A stretch of DNA of 64,000 nt from Egibacteraceae bacterium (GTDB lineage: Bacteria; Actinomycetota; Nitriliruptoria; Euzebyales; Egibacteraceae): the NCBI GenBank assembly GCA_030446775.1, contig JAUJMQ010000002.1, positions 1 through 64,000 of the forward strand, read 5' to 3'. Below, piece after piece: positions 27,638 to 35,652 of the stretch. The position numbers and the translations under genes are program-made. A model generated the notes under the pieces. The model did not search any database and was not told the DNA's origin. It worked only from the letters and a program-made list of their open reading frames with translations. How positions within the stretch are numbered: the stretch's first letter is position 1; each line of letters opens with the position of its first letter.

Positions 27638-30406
27638 TCAGACCGACGAGAAGCGGGCGCCGCTGCCGCTGTAGTGGGGCAGCCCGCGCGAGAGCATGCG
27701 CCCGACCGCCTCCGGCTCGCCGGGGTGTGCCAGGAAGTAGCCCTGGGCGAGCTGGCAGCCGAGCATCGACAGCCAGTCCATCTGCCGGCGGTGCTCGACG
27801 CCCTCGGCCACCGAGACCAGGCCCAGGGCGTTCGCGAGCCGCACGGCGGCACCCACGATCGCGGTGTCGGCGCCGTCGGTGCCGATGTCGGCGACGAAGG
27901 AGCGGTCGATCTTGAGCATGTCGACCGGCAGGAGCTTGAGGTGGCTCAGCGACGAGTACCCGGTGCCGAAGTCGTCGACGGCGATCCGCACGCCCATGTC
28001 GCGCAACCCGAGCAGCGCCGCCTCGGCCGTGCCCAGATCCTGCAGCAGCGCGCTCTCGGTGATCTCCAGCATGAGCGCGGTGGGGTCGGTGCCGAAGTCC
28101 GACAGCGCCGTCGCCACGATGGCACCGAAGTTCGGGTCGGCGAGCTGGCGGGCCGAGACGTTGACCGTCATCGTCAGCGGACGGGTCGGCGCGAGCTCGG
28201 CGCGCCAGGCGGTCAGCTGCGCGCACGCGGTCCGCACCACCCATGCGCCCATCGGCACGATGAGCCCGCTCTCCTCGGCCACGCCGATGAAGCCGGCCGG
28301 ACCGATCACCCCCCGCTCGGGGTGCTGCCAGCGCACGAGCGCCTCCGCGCCCACGACGCCGCCGGTCTCGACGTCGACGAGCGGCTGGTACAGCAGGCGC
28401 AGCTGGTCGGCGTCGATGGCCCGGCGCAGGTCGCGCTCGAGCTCGAGCACCGACCCCTGCCCGCGCGGCGCCGGGGCGGCGGTGTAGAGCTCGAAGCGGG
28501 CCTTGCCCCTGGCCTTCGCCTGGTACATCGCGGTGTCGGCCTGGGTGAGCAGCGACTCGCCGTCGACGGTCGTCGTGCCCAGCGCAACGCCCATGCTGAC
28601 CGTCGGCGTCAGCTCGTGGTCGTGCAGGCGCAGCGGGCGACCGAGCGCCGCGACGACGCGCCCCGCCTCGACGGCCGCCGCCTCCTCCGACTCGATGCCC
28701 GCCAGGCACACGACGAACTCGTCGCCGCCGAAGCGGGCGGCCATGTCGCCCGGGCGCAGCACGTCGACGAGCCGCTCCGCCATGGCGACCAGGAGCCGGT
28801 CGCCGGCGTCGTGCCCGAGGCTGTCGTTGACGACCTTGAAGCGGTCGAGATCGAAGAACAGCAGCCCGACGGGGGAGTGACGGGTCGGGTCGGCGAGCGC
28901 TTCGGACAGGCACTCCATGAAGTACGCGCGGTTGGGCAGCCCGGTGAGGTGGTCGTGGCGGGCGCGGTAGGCCAGCTCGGCCGCCAGGCGCTGGCTGGCG
29001 CGCTGCGCCTCGACCTCGGCGGTCACGTCCTCGATCGAGCCCACCCAGCCGGTGACCGCACCGTCGTCGGAGCGCAGGGGCGCCGCGTGGGTCTTGACCC
29101 AGCGCAGGCTGCCGTCGGGGCGGACCATGCGCAGCCGCAGCGCCGCGGCGGACCCGCCGTCGCTCCACGCGCGGCGCAGTGCGGCCTGGTCCTCAGGGCA
29201 GAACGTCTCGGCGAGTCCGTCGCCGTGGAGGTCGGCGGCGCTGCGCTCGGACAGGGCCAGCAGCTGGTCGTTGGCGTACTCGCAGCTCCCGTCGGCGGCG
29301 AGGCCGAAGACACCCAACGGCGACTCCGCCGCCAGCGACCGGAACCGCTGCTCACTGTGGCGCAGGTCGCCCGTACGCTGCGCGACCAGCCGTATGGCGT
29401 GGTTGGAGGACCGCCCGAGGGTCCACACGACGGTGGCGAGCATCGCCGTGAGCAGCAGCCCCGCGACGAGGATGACCTGCGGCACGGGCAGGCCGGGGGC
29501 GCCGGCCCGGCGCGGCAGTGTCTGCATGCGCAGCGTCCACAGGCGGCCGCCGGCGCTCACGGCGATCAGCCGCTCGTCGACGGGGTCGGCGGCCGCGGTG
29601 AAGCCACGTGGACGGCTCGTGACAAGCCTGCCGCCCTTCGGGGGTCCGTCGAACAGCTCGGTGCCGATCCCGTCCACGTCGCGCACCAGCACCTGGCTCA
29701 AGAACTGATCGGCGCGGAACGCGACCCCGACCCAGCCGGTCACCGCAGCGCGGCGCTCCGTGACTGTCGCCGGCGTGGCGCCGTCCCGGAACAGCGGCGT
29801 GACGAGCAGGAGCCCGACCGGCGTGCCGGGTACGTGGGGCAGCGGCACCGGTTGGCTCAGGATGCCGCTGCCGGCGTCGGTGGCACGGCGCAACGTCGTG
29901 CGGACGATGTGAAGGTTGCCGGGCACCAGACCCAGCGAGGCGGGGTCCACCTCTGGCTCGAGGTGGATGTCGCTCAGCTCCACGCGCCCGTCGGGGCCGG
30001 TGTCGGCGGCGAGGATGGCGCCGAGGCCGGGATAGCGCCGGCCGGTCAGCTGTCCGTCGCTGAACTCGTGGAACTCGTCGTGGTTGACGTGGGACGAGGC
30101 GTTGTGCAGCCCCTGGATCGCCGAGACCAGGTCGGCGTAGCGCGACAGGTGCAGGTCGGTCTGGGCGCTGACGCTGCCGGCCGCGCTCTGGAAGGAGGTG
30201 TGGGCGTTCGCGGCGATGACCTGCGCCTGGTACCGCGACAGGCTGAAGGAGGCACCGGCACCGGCCACGAGCACCGCAAGCGCCGCGGCGACGTGCCACC
30301 ACCGCCGCCCTGCGGCAGGTCCTGTCGTCACGCTCGACGCCTCCGGGGCTGGCGGGTGGTCCTCCTCCTGTCGTGGTCGGCCGATCGGCGCCGTAGTTGA
30401 GGGCAT
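27638..30406 (-). CDS. Membrane CHASE-PAS-GGDEF-EAL cyclic-di-GMP enzyme
   Basis: About 922 residues from ATG 30406. An N-terminal membrane helix (WWHVAAALAVLVAGAGASFSL) and a second one (VPQVILVAGLLLTAMLATVVWTL, about residue 320) bracket a CHASE-type extracytoplasmic sensor (LVSAIQGLHNASSHVNHDEFHEF ... GWVGVAFRADQFL). Then PAS/PAC (about 370-490: FRSLAAESPLGVFGLAADGS ... GWVGSIEDVT), GGDEF (about 505-665) with ARFGGDEFVVCLAG and an RxxD site five residues upstream (RPGD), and EAL (about 675-915) with EALVRWQHPERG, NVSARQLADP, LEITESAL, DDFGTGYSS, KIDRSF and VAEGVE. Both catalytic sites look intact. It is preceded by two tandem 53-bp elements on its transcribed strand. Confidence 0.93.
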   Translation of the reverse strand: MPSTTAPIGRPRQEEDHPPAPEASSVTTGPAAGRRWWHVAAALAVLVAGAGASFSLSRYQAQVIAANAHTSFQSAAGSVSAQTDLHLSRYADLVSAIQGLHNASSHVNHDEFHEFSDGQLTGRRYPGLGAILAADTGPDGRVELSDIHLEPEVDPASLGLVPGNLHIVRTTLRRATDAGSGILSQPVPLPHVPGTPVGLLLVTPLFRDGATPATVTERRAAVTGWVGVAFRADQFLSQVLVRDVDGIGTELFDGPPKGGRLVTSRPRGFTAAADPVDERLIAVSAGGRLWTLRMQTLPRRAGAPGLPVPQVILVAGLLLTAMLATVVWTLGRSSNHAIRLVAQRTGDLRHSEQRFRSLAAESPLGVFGLAADGSCEYANDQLLALSERSAADLHGDGLAETFCPEDQAALRRAWSDGGSAAALRLRMVRPDGSLRWVKTHAAPLRSDDGAVTGWVGSIEDVTAEVEAQRASQRLAAELAYRARHDHLTGLPNRAYFMECLSEALADPTRHSPVGLLFFDLDRFKVVNDSLGHDAGDRLLVAMAERLVDVLRPGDMAARFGGDEFVVCLAGIESEEAAAVEAGRVVAALGRPLRLHDHELTPTVSMGVALGTTTVDGESLLTQADTAMYQAKARGKARFELYTAAPAPRGQGSVLELERDLRRAIDADQLRLLYQPLVDVETGGVVGAEALVRWQHPERGVIGPAGFIGVAEESGLIVPMGAWVVRTACAQLTAWRAELAPTRPLTMTVNVSARQLADPNFGAIVATALSDFGTDPTALMLEITESALLQDLGTAEAALLGLRDMGVRIAVDDFGTGYSSLSHLKLLPVDMLKIDRSFVADIGTDGADTAIVGAAVRLANALGLVSVAEGVEHRRQMDWLSMLGCQLAQGYFLAHPGEPEAVGRMLSRGLPHYSGSGARFSSV

Positions 30407-30426
30407 TCGCCGACAGGCCCAGCACG

Positions 30427-30538
30427 GCACCTCAAACGCCGGGCGGCTTGCGTCCAACGACTCCCTTCGGGAGACCGCCTAATACGCACCTCAAACGTCG
30501 GGCGGCTTGCGTCCAACGACTCCCTTCGGGAGACGGCC
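30427..30538 (-). promoter_or_regulatory. Tandem pair of 53-bp structured elements upstream of the GGDEF-EAL gene
   Basis: Two copies (30427-30479 and 30486-30538) match at 51 of 53 positions and repeat every 59 bases, 21 bases before the start of the CHASE-GGDEF-EAL gene. Read on that gene's strand, each contains a perfect hairpin CTCCC-GAA-GGGAG followed by TCGTTGGACGCAAGCCGCC and GTTTGAGGTGC; GGCGG before the hairpin can pair with CCGCC after it. GGACGCAAGCC recalls the GACGCAAAGCC core of c-di-GMP-I (GEMM) riboswitches, but the GCAAACC partner segment is absent, so it is not a recognised member. A leader RNA or a protein-binding array are both possible. Confidence 0.6.
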
Positions 30539-30603
30539 CCTGGCTTGCCGACGTCCTGGGTGCCGGTCCCCCGATTGGTCGGGGCGCTACCCGGTGGCGC
30601 TGG

Positions 30604-32134
30604 TCAGGAGTGGTCCGGCAACCCGGCCCCGTCCGTGCGCTTGGACGGAGCGGCCGTAGGCAGTGCGTCGCCGTTCGCCCCGACGCGCGCGAACAGCGCC
30701 CGCAGGTCCAGCCCGGTGAGGTCCGAGCCGATCTGCAGGCCCTGCTCGAGGTTCGCCGCGACGCTTCGGGTCAGCTGCGACGCCCCGTCGGTGGAGATCA
30801 CCGTCATCTTGCCGACCCCGGAGATGGGCTCGGCGGCCGCGCGCACCACCTGCGGCAGCACGTTGACGACCATCTCGAGCACCGCGGCGTCGCCGTACTC
30901 GCGGAAGGCCTGCGCGCGCTTGTCCATCGCCTCGGCCTCGGCCTGGCCACGGGCCAGCGTCGCGGCCGCCTCCGCCTCGCCCTCGCGCTGCACCGCCTCG
31001 GCGATGGCCTCGCGCCGCAGCTTCTCCGCGGCCCCACGCGCGGCCCTCGACCTCCTCGGCGGCGGCCAGCGCCGCGCGGCGCAGCTTCTCGCCCTCACCG
31101 GACAGCCGCGCCGCTCGGCCTCCGCCTGGGCGGCGGCGATCGCGGCCTGCTTGTCCGCTCCGCGGTGAAGATGGCGGCGTTGCGCGCGGCCTGCGCCTCC
31201 TGCTCCACGCGGTAGCGCGCCGCGTCGGCCGGCTTGCGGACGTCGGTGTCGAGCCGCCGGTCGGTCAGCGCGGCGTTGGCCTGGGCGACCTTCTCCTGCT
31301 CGGCGAGCACCTCCTGGTCGCGCGCCGCCTGCGCCAGCGGGCCGGCGGCGGCGGCACGCGCCGCGGCCGCGTCGGTCTCGGCCAGGATCTCGGCCTTCTT
31401 CAGGTCCAGGGTCCGCTGGCCGATCGCGATCTGCTCCTCGGCGAGCAGGCGCTCCTGCTCGGCGGCCTGCCGGGCCGCGCCTCGGCGATGGGCGCTTCCT
31501 TCTCCACCCGGGCGGCCTCGGGCCGGCCGAGGTCGGCGAGGTAGCTGCCCTCGGCCTGGATGTCCTGCAGCTGGAAGGTGTCCAGCGCAAGCCCCTGGTT
31601 GGTCAGCGAGGTCTCGGCCTCCTCGGCGACGGCGGAGGCGAACGCGGCGCGGTCCTTGATGATCTCGTCGACGGTCAGCCGGCCGACGATCGCGCGCAGC
31701 GAGCCGGCGAGCACCTCCTGGGTGAACGTGTCGATGCCCTGCTGCTGGTTCATGAAGCGCTGCGCCGAGGCGCGGATCGCGTCCTCGTTGCCGCCGACCT
31801 TGACGATCGCGACGCCCTCCAGGTCGCACTTGATGCCCTGAGCGGACACGGCGCCGCGGATGCCGACGGGTATCCGCCGCGACGACAGGTCCAGCGAGCC
31901 GAGCTTCTGCACGAAGGGCAGCACGAACACCGACGCGCCCATCACGACCTTCTGGCCCGACAGGTCGGTGGAGACCTCACCGGTCTCCGGATTGCGCACC
32001 GGGCCCTTGCCCTTGCGGCCGGTGATGATGAAGGCCTCGTTGGGGCCTGCGACCTTCACGCGGCTGACGATGAGCAGGGCGACGAGCAGCAGCAGCACGA
32101 CGCCGCCGACGACGAGGGAGAGCACGACGTCCAT
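30604..32134 (-). pseudogene. Flotillin / SPFH-domain protein, broken by several frameshifts
   Basis: Membrane-microdomain scaffold of the flotillin family. From ATG 32134 (AAGGAG upstream): one N-terminal helix (MDVVLSLVVGGVVLLLLVALLIVSRVKVAGPNEAFIITGRKG), the SPFH domain (PFVQKLGSLDLSSRRIPV ... RASAQRFMNQQQGIDTFTQEVLAGSLRAIVGRLTVDEIIKDRAAFASAV), then the long Ala/Glu coiled coil and a C-terminal part VVRAAAEPISGVGKMTVIST. The frame changes near 31486, 31159, about 31115 and about 31035; each is explained by one or two missing bases in GC-rich runs. Corrected length is about 510, normal for the family. NfeD lies just upstream, the usual partner. Probably intact in the organism. Confidence 0.88.
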
Positions 32135-32161
32135 GTGAGGTCTCCTTGGCGCTCGGGTCTG

Positions 32162-32668
32162 TCAGAAGCCGGACTCGGTCACGACGACGGAGGTGGGGGA
32201 AGCGACGTCGACGACGACGACGGTGGTGCCTGCGGCGATCGGGCCCTGGGCGCGCGCGTTGAGCTTGTGCCGCTGCCCTCCGGCCGCGACGACGACCTCG
32301 CCGAGGCCCGCGTCGGGGATGCGGGTGACGACGGTGCCGATGCGCCCGACGAGGTCGCGGGTGCGCGGGGTGGGATCGGTCGACATGTTCAGCAGCGAGC
32401 GGGAGAAGGTGAACGCCGCGAACCCGATGCCGAGACCGGCGCCGAGCCCGCCGAGCGCGGCGGCCCACGCGACGAGCTCGCCGGGGCCGACGAGCAGCGC
32501 GGCGGTGAAGCCGAACGCCGCCAGGAAGGAGCCCACCACCTCGGTGGACAGCAGGCTGCCGCCGTCCAGCGACACGTCGGGGAGCAGCCCGTCGAGGAAG
32601 TCGCCCAATACCAGCGCGACCACGACGAGTCCCAGCCCCAGACCACCGACGACCAGGAAGCCGGTCAC
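32162..32668 (-). CDS. NfeD-like membrane protein
   Basis: 168 residues from GTG 32668. Hydrophobic helices: VTGFLVVGGLGLGLVVVALVLGDFLDGLL (about 1-28), EVVGSFLAAFGFTAALLVG, and LVAWAAALGGLGAGLGIGFAAFTFSRSLL. The C-terminal soluble domain (about 110-168) is the OB-fold NfeD type: LVGRIGTVVTRIPDAGLGEVVVAAGGQRHKLNARAQGPIAAGTTVVVVDVASPTSVVVTESGF. NfeD proteins pair with flotillin/SPFH proteins, whose gene follows 27 bases downstream. The 381-aa track ORF extends antisense into vapBC and is not used. Confidence 0.85.
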   Translation of the reverse strand: MTGFLVVGGLGLGLVVVALVLGDFLDGLLPDVSLDGGSLLSTEVVGSFLAAFGFTAALLVGPGELVAWAAALGGLGAGLGIGFAAFTFSRSLLNMSTDPTPRTRDLVGRIGTVVTRIPDAGLGEVVVAAGGQRHKLNARAQGPIAAGTTVVVVDVASPTSVVVTESGF

Positions 32669-32885
32669 TGCTGCGTCCCCCTTCTCGGACCCCGAGGGTA
32701 CGACGTCGCGGGGCCGCGCGGGGGCCGCTGGCGAGCGCAAGCCCGTACGTCGGCCATCCGCGGCCGTTGCTCCTTTCCTCGTGGGCCCGGCGGGGGCTCG
32801 TCCACCGAGCTCGCGGTTGACCGCATCAGGCACGGCTTGTGGCATCATGAGATGACGCCCTTGATGTCGGGGAGATCGAACGACC

Positions 32886-33083
32886 ATGCGGACGACCCTT
32901 GCTCTGGATGACGAGCTCGTCGCGGAAGCGCAGCGGCTCACCGGCACGAGGGAGAAGAGCGCTCTGGTTCGCGAGGCGTTGCGGGCCCTCATCCAGCGGG
33001 AGAGCGCGCGCCGTCTGGCCAGGCTGGGCGGTAGCGAGCCCGCGCTCACCGAAGCCCCCAGGCGCCGCAGCGAACCCTTGTGA
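32886..33083 (+). CDS. vapB: VapB-type antitoxin
   Basis: 65-residue protein: MRTTLALDDELVAEAQRLTGTREKSALVREALRALIQRESARRLARLGG. The beta strand MRTTLALDDEL and two helices form the ribbon-helix-helix pattern of the VapB/DUF2191 group, and the C-terminus (EPALTEAPRRRSEP) is the toxin-binding tail. GGGGAGAT precedes ATG 32886. Its stop overlaps the toxin start, the normal arrangement of a type II toxin-antitoxin operon, which such antitoxins usually autoregulate. The 217 bases upstream (32669-32885) hold no gene. Confidence 0.88.
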   Translation: MRTTLALDDELVAEAQRLTGTREKSALVREALRALIQRESARRLARLGGSEPALTEAPRRRSEPL

Positions 33084-33517
33084 TCCTCGTCGACACCTCG
33101 ATCTGGATCGACCATCTGAGAACCGGACATGCGACCCTCGCACAGCTGCTCGAGGAGGGTCTCGTGCTGGGCCACCCCTGGGTGATCGGCGAGCTCGCGC
33201 TCGGCCGCCTCTCCCAACGTCGCGAGATCATCGGACTGCTGACCAGCCTCCCGCAGGCGACGGTCGCCGCGGCGGACGAAATCCTGTCGCTCGTCGAGCG
33301 GCACCACCTGTTCGGGTGCGGCATCGGCTACGTCGGCGCGCAGCTCCTCGCGGCGACGCGGCTGACCGCCGACGCCGCGCTGTGGACGGCTGACAGACGC
33401 CTCGCCGCCGCCGCCGCACGCCTGGGCTGCGGCGTCGATCCAACTGTGGCCGCCGTGGACCGGAACCAGATCGGCGACGGCAACAAGGCTGCGCAGGAGA
33501 ACCCTCTGGCCGGCTAG
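33080..33517 (+). CDS. vapC: VapC-type PIN-domain toxin
   Basis: 145-residue PIN ribonuclease. Acidic residues: D in MILVDTSIWIDHL, E in VIGELALGRL, and the acidic pair in RLTADAALWTADRRLAAAAARLG. The family cleaves RNA, often tRNA or rRNA. GTG 33080 overlaps the antitoxin stop. The last 20 residues (DRNQIGDGNKAAQENPLAG) lie outside the domain and look like an added tail. A complete, apparently functional pair. Confidence 0.9.
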   Translation: MILVDTSIWIDHLRTGHATLAQLLEEGLVLGHPWVIGELALGRLSQRREIIGLLTSLPQATVAAADEILSLVERHHLFGCGIGYVGAQLLAATRLTADAALWTADRRLAAAAARLGCGVDPTVAAVDRNQIGDGNKAAQENPLAG

Positions 33518-33572
33518 CTGGCTGCGCTCGATCCCTGCACGAGACCGCGGGCTCTCGCTGCCTCGATCCCTC

Positions 33573-33578
33573 TAGGCT
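33573..33578 (+). promoter_or_regulatory. -10 box TAGGCT before arcA
   Basis: TAGGCT ends 9 bases before ATG 33588; no ribosome site lies between, suggesting a leaderless or near-leaderless transcript. Confidence 0.4.
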
Positions 33579-33587
33579 GCGGGCGAC

Positions 33588-34810
33588 ATGGAGCCGCTGA
33601 CCCCCGCCGTCACGTCCGAGGTCGGCACGCTGCGCGAGGTCATCGTGCACCGCCCCGGCTTGGAGCTGCGCCGCCTGACCCCCGCGAACAAGGACGCGCT
33701 GCTGTTCGACGAGCTCGTCTGGGTCGCCAAGGCTCAGGAGGAGCACGACGGGTTCGCCGCGCTGCTGGGCGACCAGGGCGTCAACGTGCGGCTGTTCGCC
33801 GACCTGCTGTGCGACACGCTGACCGACGAGGGGCTGCGGCTTGAGGTCATCGAGCAGGTCGCCACGGAGGACGCCTGCGGCGTCGAGCTCGTGCAGCGGG
33901 TCCGCGGGCACCTCAAGGAGCTGCCGGTCGCGCAGCTCGCGACCCACCTCATCGGGGGCCTGACCGTGCAGGAGGTCCCGGGCGCCGGCGACGGCTTCGT
34001 CGGCGGGGTGCTCGGACCGGCCGCCTTCCTGCTGCCGCCCCTGCCCAACGCGGTGTTCACCCGTGACCCGTCGGCGTGGATCGGCGACGGCGTCGTCCTG
34101 TCGCCGATGCACAAGCCCGCGCGACGCGCCGAGCGGCGCATGTGGCAGACGATCTACAGCAACCACCCCGCCTTCGCCGGTGCGCCGGACCGGGTGCGCT
34201 ACGGCGACGCGCAGCGCGACTACTTCCCCGCCACGATCGAGGGCGGCGACATCCTCGTGCTGTCGGCCGACTGCGTGGCGATCGGGCTGTCCGAGCGCAG
34301 CCACCCCGTCGCGGTCGAGAACCTCGCCGCGCGGCTGTTCGACAACGGCAACGCGAAGTGGGTACTGGCGATCGACCTGCCCAAGGCCCGGCGGACGATG
34401 CATCTCGACACGGTCATGACCGTCGTCGACACCGACGCCGTCGTGCTGTGGCCCCGGGCGGTGCGGCTGCTCGACGCCTACCGGATCCAGCCGGGCGGCG
34501 GCGGCCGCATGAAGGTCACCGTCGAGCCCGACCTCGTCAAGGCGGTCGCCGACGGGATGGGCACCGACGCGCTGCGGGTCATCACGACCGGCGAGGACGA
34601 GGTGCTCGCCGACCGCGAGCAGGACGACGGCAACAACACCCTCGCGTTGCGCCCGGGGTGGTCGTCGCCTACGAGCGCAACGCCGACACCAACCGCCGGC
34701 TGGCCGACGCCGGTGTCGAGGTGCTGACGATCTCGTCCTACGAGCTGCCACGAGGCCGCGGCGGTCCGCGCTGCATGTCGTGCCCGGTGGTCCGCGACCC
34801 GCTGGGCTGA
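33588..34810 (+). CDS. arcA: Arginine deiminase, frameshifted near the C-terminus
   Basis: Hydrolyses L-arginine to citrulline and ammonia. Seen: [94 protein letters not shown], and [18 protein letters not shown] with the catalytic His/Asp. After DDGNNTLAL the frame changes at about 34649: one missing G (ttg[g]cgcccggg) links to [50 protein letters not shown]. The catalytic cysteine (CMSCP) is in the second part. Corrected length about 408, as usual. No arcB/arcC or antiporter is nearby, so it may work alone (acid or nitrogen stress; inference). Confidence 0.92.
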
Positions 34811-34811
34811 C

Positions 34812-35168
34812 GTGGGCGCCGTCGACCTGGAGGTCTACGACGGGCACTGGGATGACGCCGACCCCCACGCCCGGTTCAAGGCCGAGGTCGCGGCGTACAC
34901 CCGCGCCGACCCTTTGCCCGCGCTGCGTGGCCTGGCCGACCTGACCGGTGTGCCGCTCCGGGGCGCTCGCGCTACGCGCTGGTCAAGTGGGCGGCCGAGG
35001 GGTCGAGGCGCTGCTGGCGCTGGGGCCACGCGCGGTGGAACGGCTGTGGGCCGTCGTCGAGGAGGCCGAGCGGGACGGCTCGACGTCGCGCGGCTGCGCG
35101 CGTGGGCCCTGCTTCGCGGGCAGCTGGCGTGGCTGCGCGCCGGACTGGACGACCCCCCGCCCGGCTAG
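34812..35168 (+). pseudogene. DUF6027-like protein, broken by several indels
   Basis: GTG 34812, one base after arcA. Frame 3 reads MGAVDLEVYDGHWDDADPHARFKAEVAAYTRADPLPALRGLADLTGVPL; then pieces in other frames read RYALVKWAAEGS, ALLALGPRAVERLWAVVEEAERDGSTSR, and finally LRAWALLRGQLAWLRAGLDDPPPG in the original frame up to the stop. Joined, this gives a protein of about 115 residues resembling the actinobacterial DUF6027 group, of unknown function. Three or more small indels are needed. The close spacing to arcA suggests co-expression. Family name is from memory of typical sequences, so moderate confidence. Confidence 0.6.
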
Positions 35169-35195
35169 CCGCCGAGAGGGCGGATCACGGTGACG
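35161..35195. repeat. Left 35-bp direct repeat flanking the decayed-gene island (att-like)
   Basis: Begins ccggctagccgccgagaggg and matches 32 of 35 bases of 38828-38862, in the same orientation. On the minus strand it encodes ...VTVIRPLGG-stop, close to the GreA end ...VTAIRPLGN-stop. It overlaps the last bases of the DUF6027-like gene. Confidence 0.7.
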
Positions 35196-35435
35196 TCGGA
35201 GCCCTCGAGCCAGCCGAGCGCGGAGCAGGAACCATCAGCTCACCGGTGGAAGGCTGCGTCCTGACCCTGGGGGGCCGTCCCGGGGCTACTCCGCAACTTC
35301 TCCACTGACTGCGGCACTCGAGCGAGGCGCCGCGTCCATCCAAGGTCGGCAACCCGCAGTGAACCTCCTGGTCCGGGCAGGCGTCGTATACGTGGAGCGG
35401 GCGAGCGGGGGAGTCGGCCGGAGAGGTGGAGTTGG

Positions 35436-35589
35436 ATGGATGAGGACTTCACAGCATTCTGCAGTCGTGAATATGTTCGCGTAGTAGCATCAATGAGCCT
35501 CTACGCGCAGCTCCGACCTTGCCGAGGACTTCGCTCAAGAGGCGCTCGCCAGAGCGTGTGCTGATTGCATTCTTATCCGGCGCACCTGA
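35436..35589 (+). pseudogene. Fragment of an ECF-type sigma factor (region 2)
   Basis: ATG 35436 reads MDEDFTAFCSREYVRVVASMSLYA, and one frame over SDLAEDFAQEALARACADC continues it; together these match sigma-70 region 2 (the pattern F..FY...Y..VV...L...D...AEDLAQE.F..A). A stop follows at 35587, so only about 50 residues remain, and regions 3-4 are lost. Codon use is AT-richer than the neighbours (gca, gta, tca), in line with foreign origin. The 267 bases before it (35169-35435) contain no gene. Confidence 0.6.
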
Positions 35590-35591
35590 AA

Positions 35592-35624
35592 GGCGGCGTC
35601 CCCGGAGCACGCCCCGGGGCCGCC
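35592..35624. terminator. Strong hairpin, probable terminator
   Basis: GGCGGC-GTCCCCGG ... CCCCGGGG-CCGCC pairs as a long stem followed by GTCCTTG. It stands between the sigma fragment (plus) and the M14 gene end (minus), so it could end both. Confidence 0.55.
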
Positions 35625-35652
35625 GTCCTTGCCTGACGCCGTCCTTGCCTGA
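35621..35652. repeat. Perfect 16-bp tandem duplication
   Basis: cgccgtccttgcctga occurs twice in a row and abuts the M14 peptidase stop codon. The second copy is the base of the hairpin's tail. Probably a local duplication. Confidence 0.8.

Noticed and set aside
30427-30538. Canonical c-di-GMP-I (GEMM) riboswitch
   Set aside because: The GACGCAA-GCC core is similar, but the GCAAACC strand and the second stem are missing, so only an unnamed structured element is claimed.
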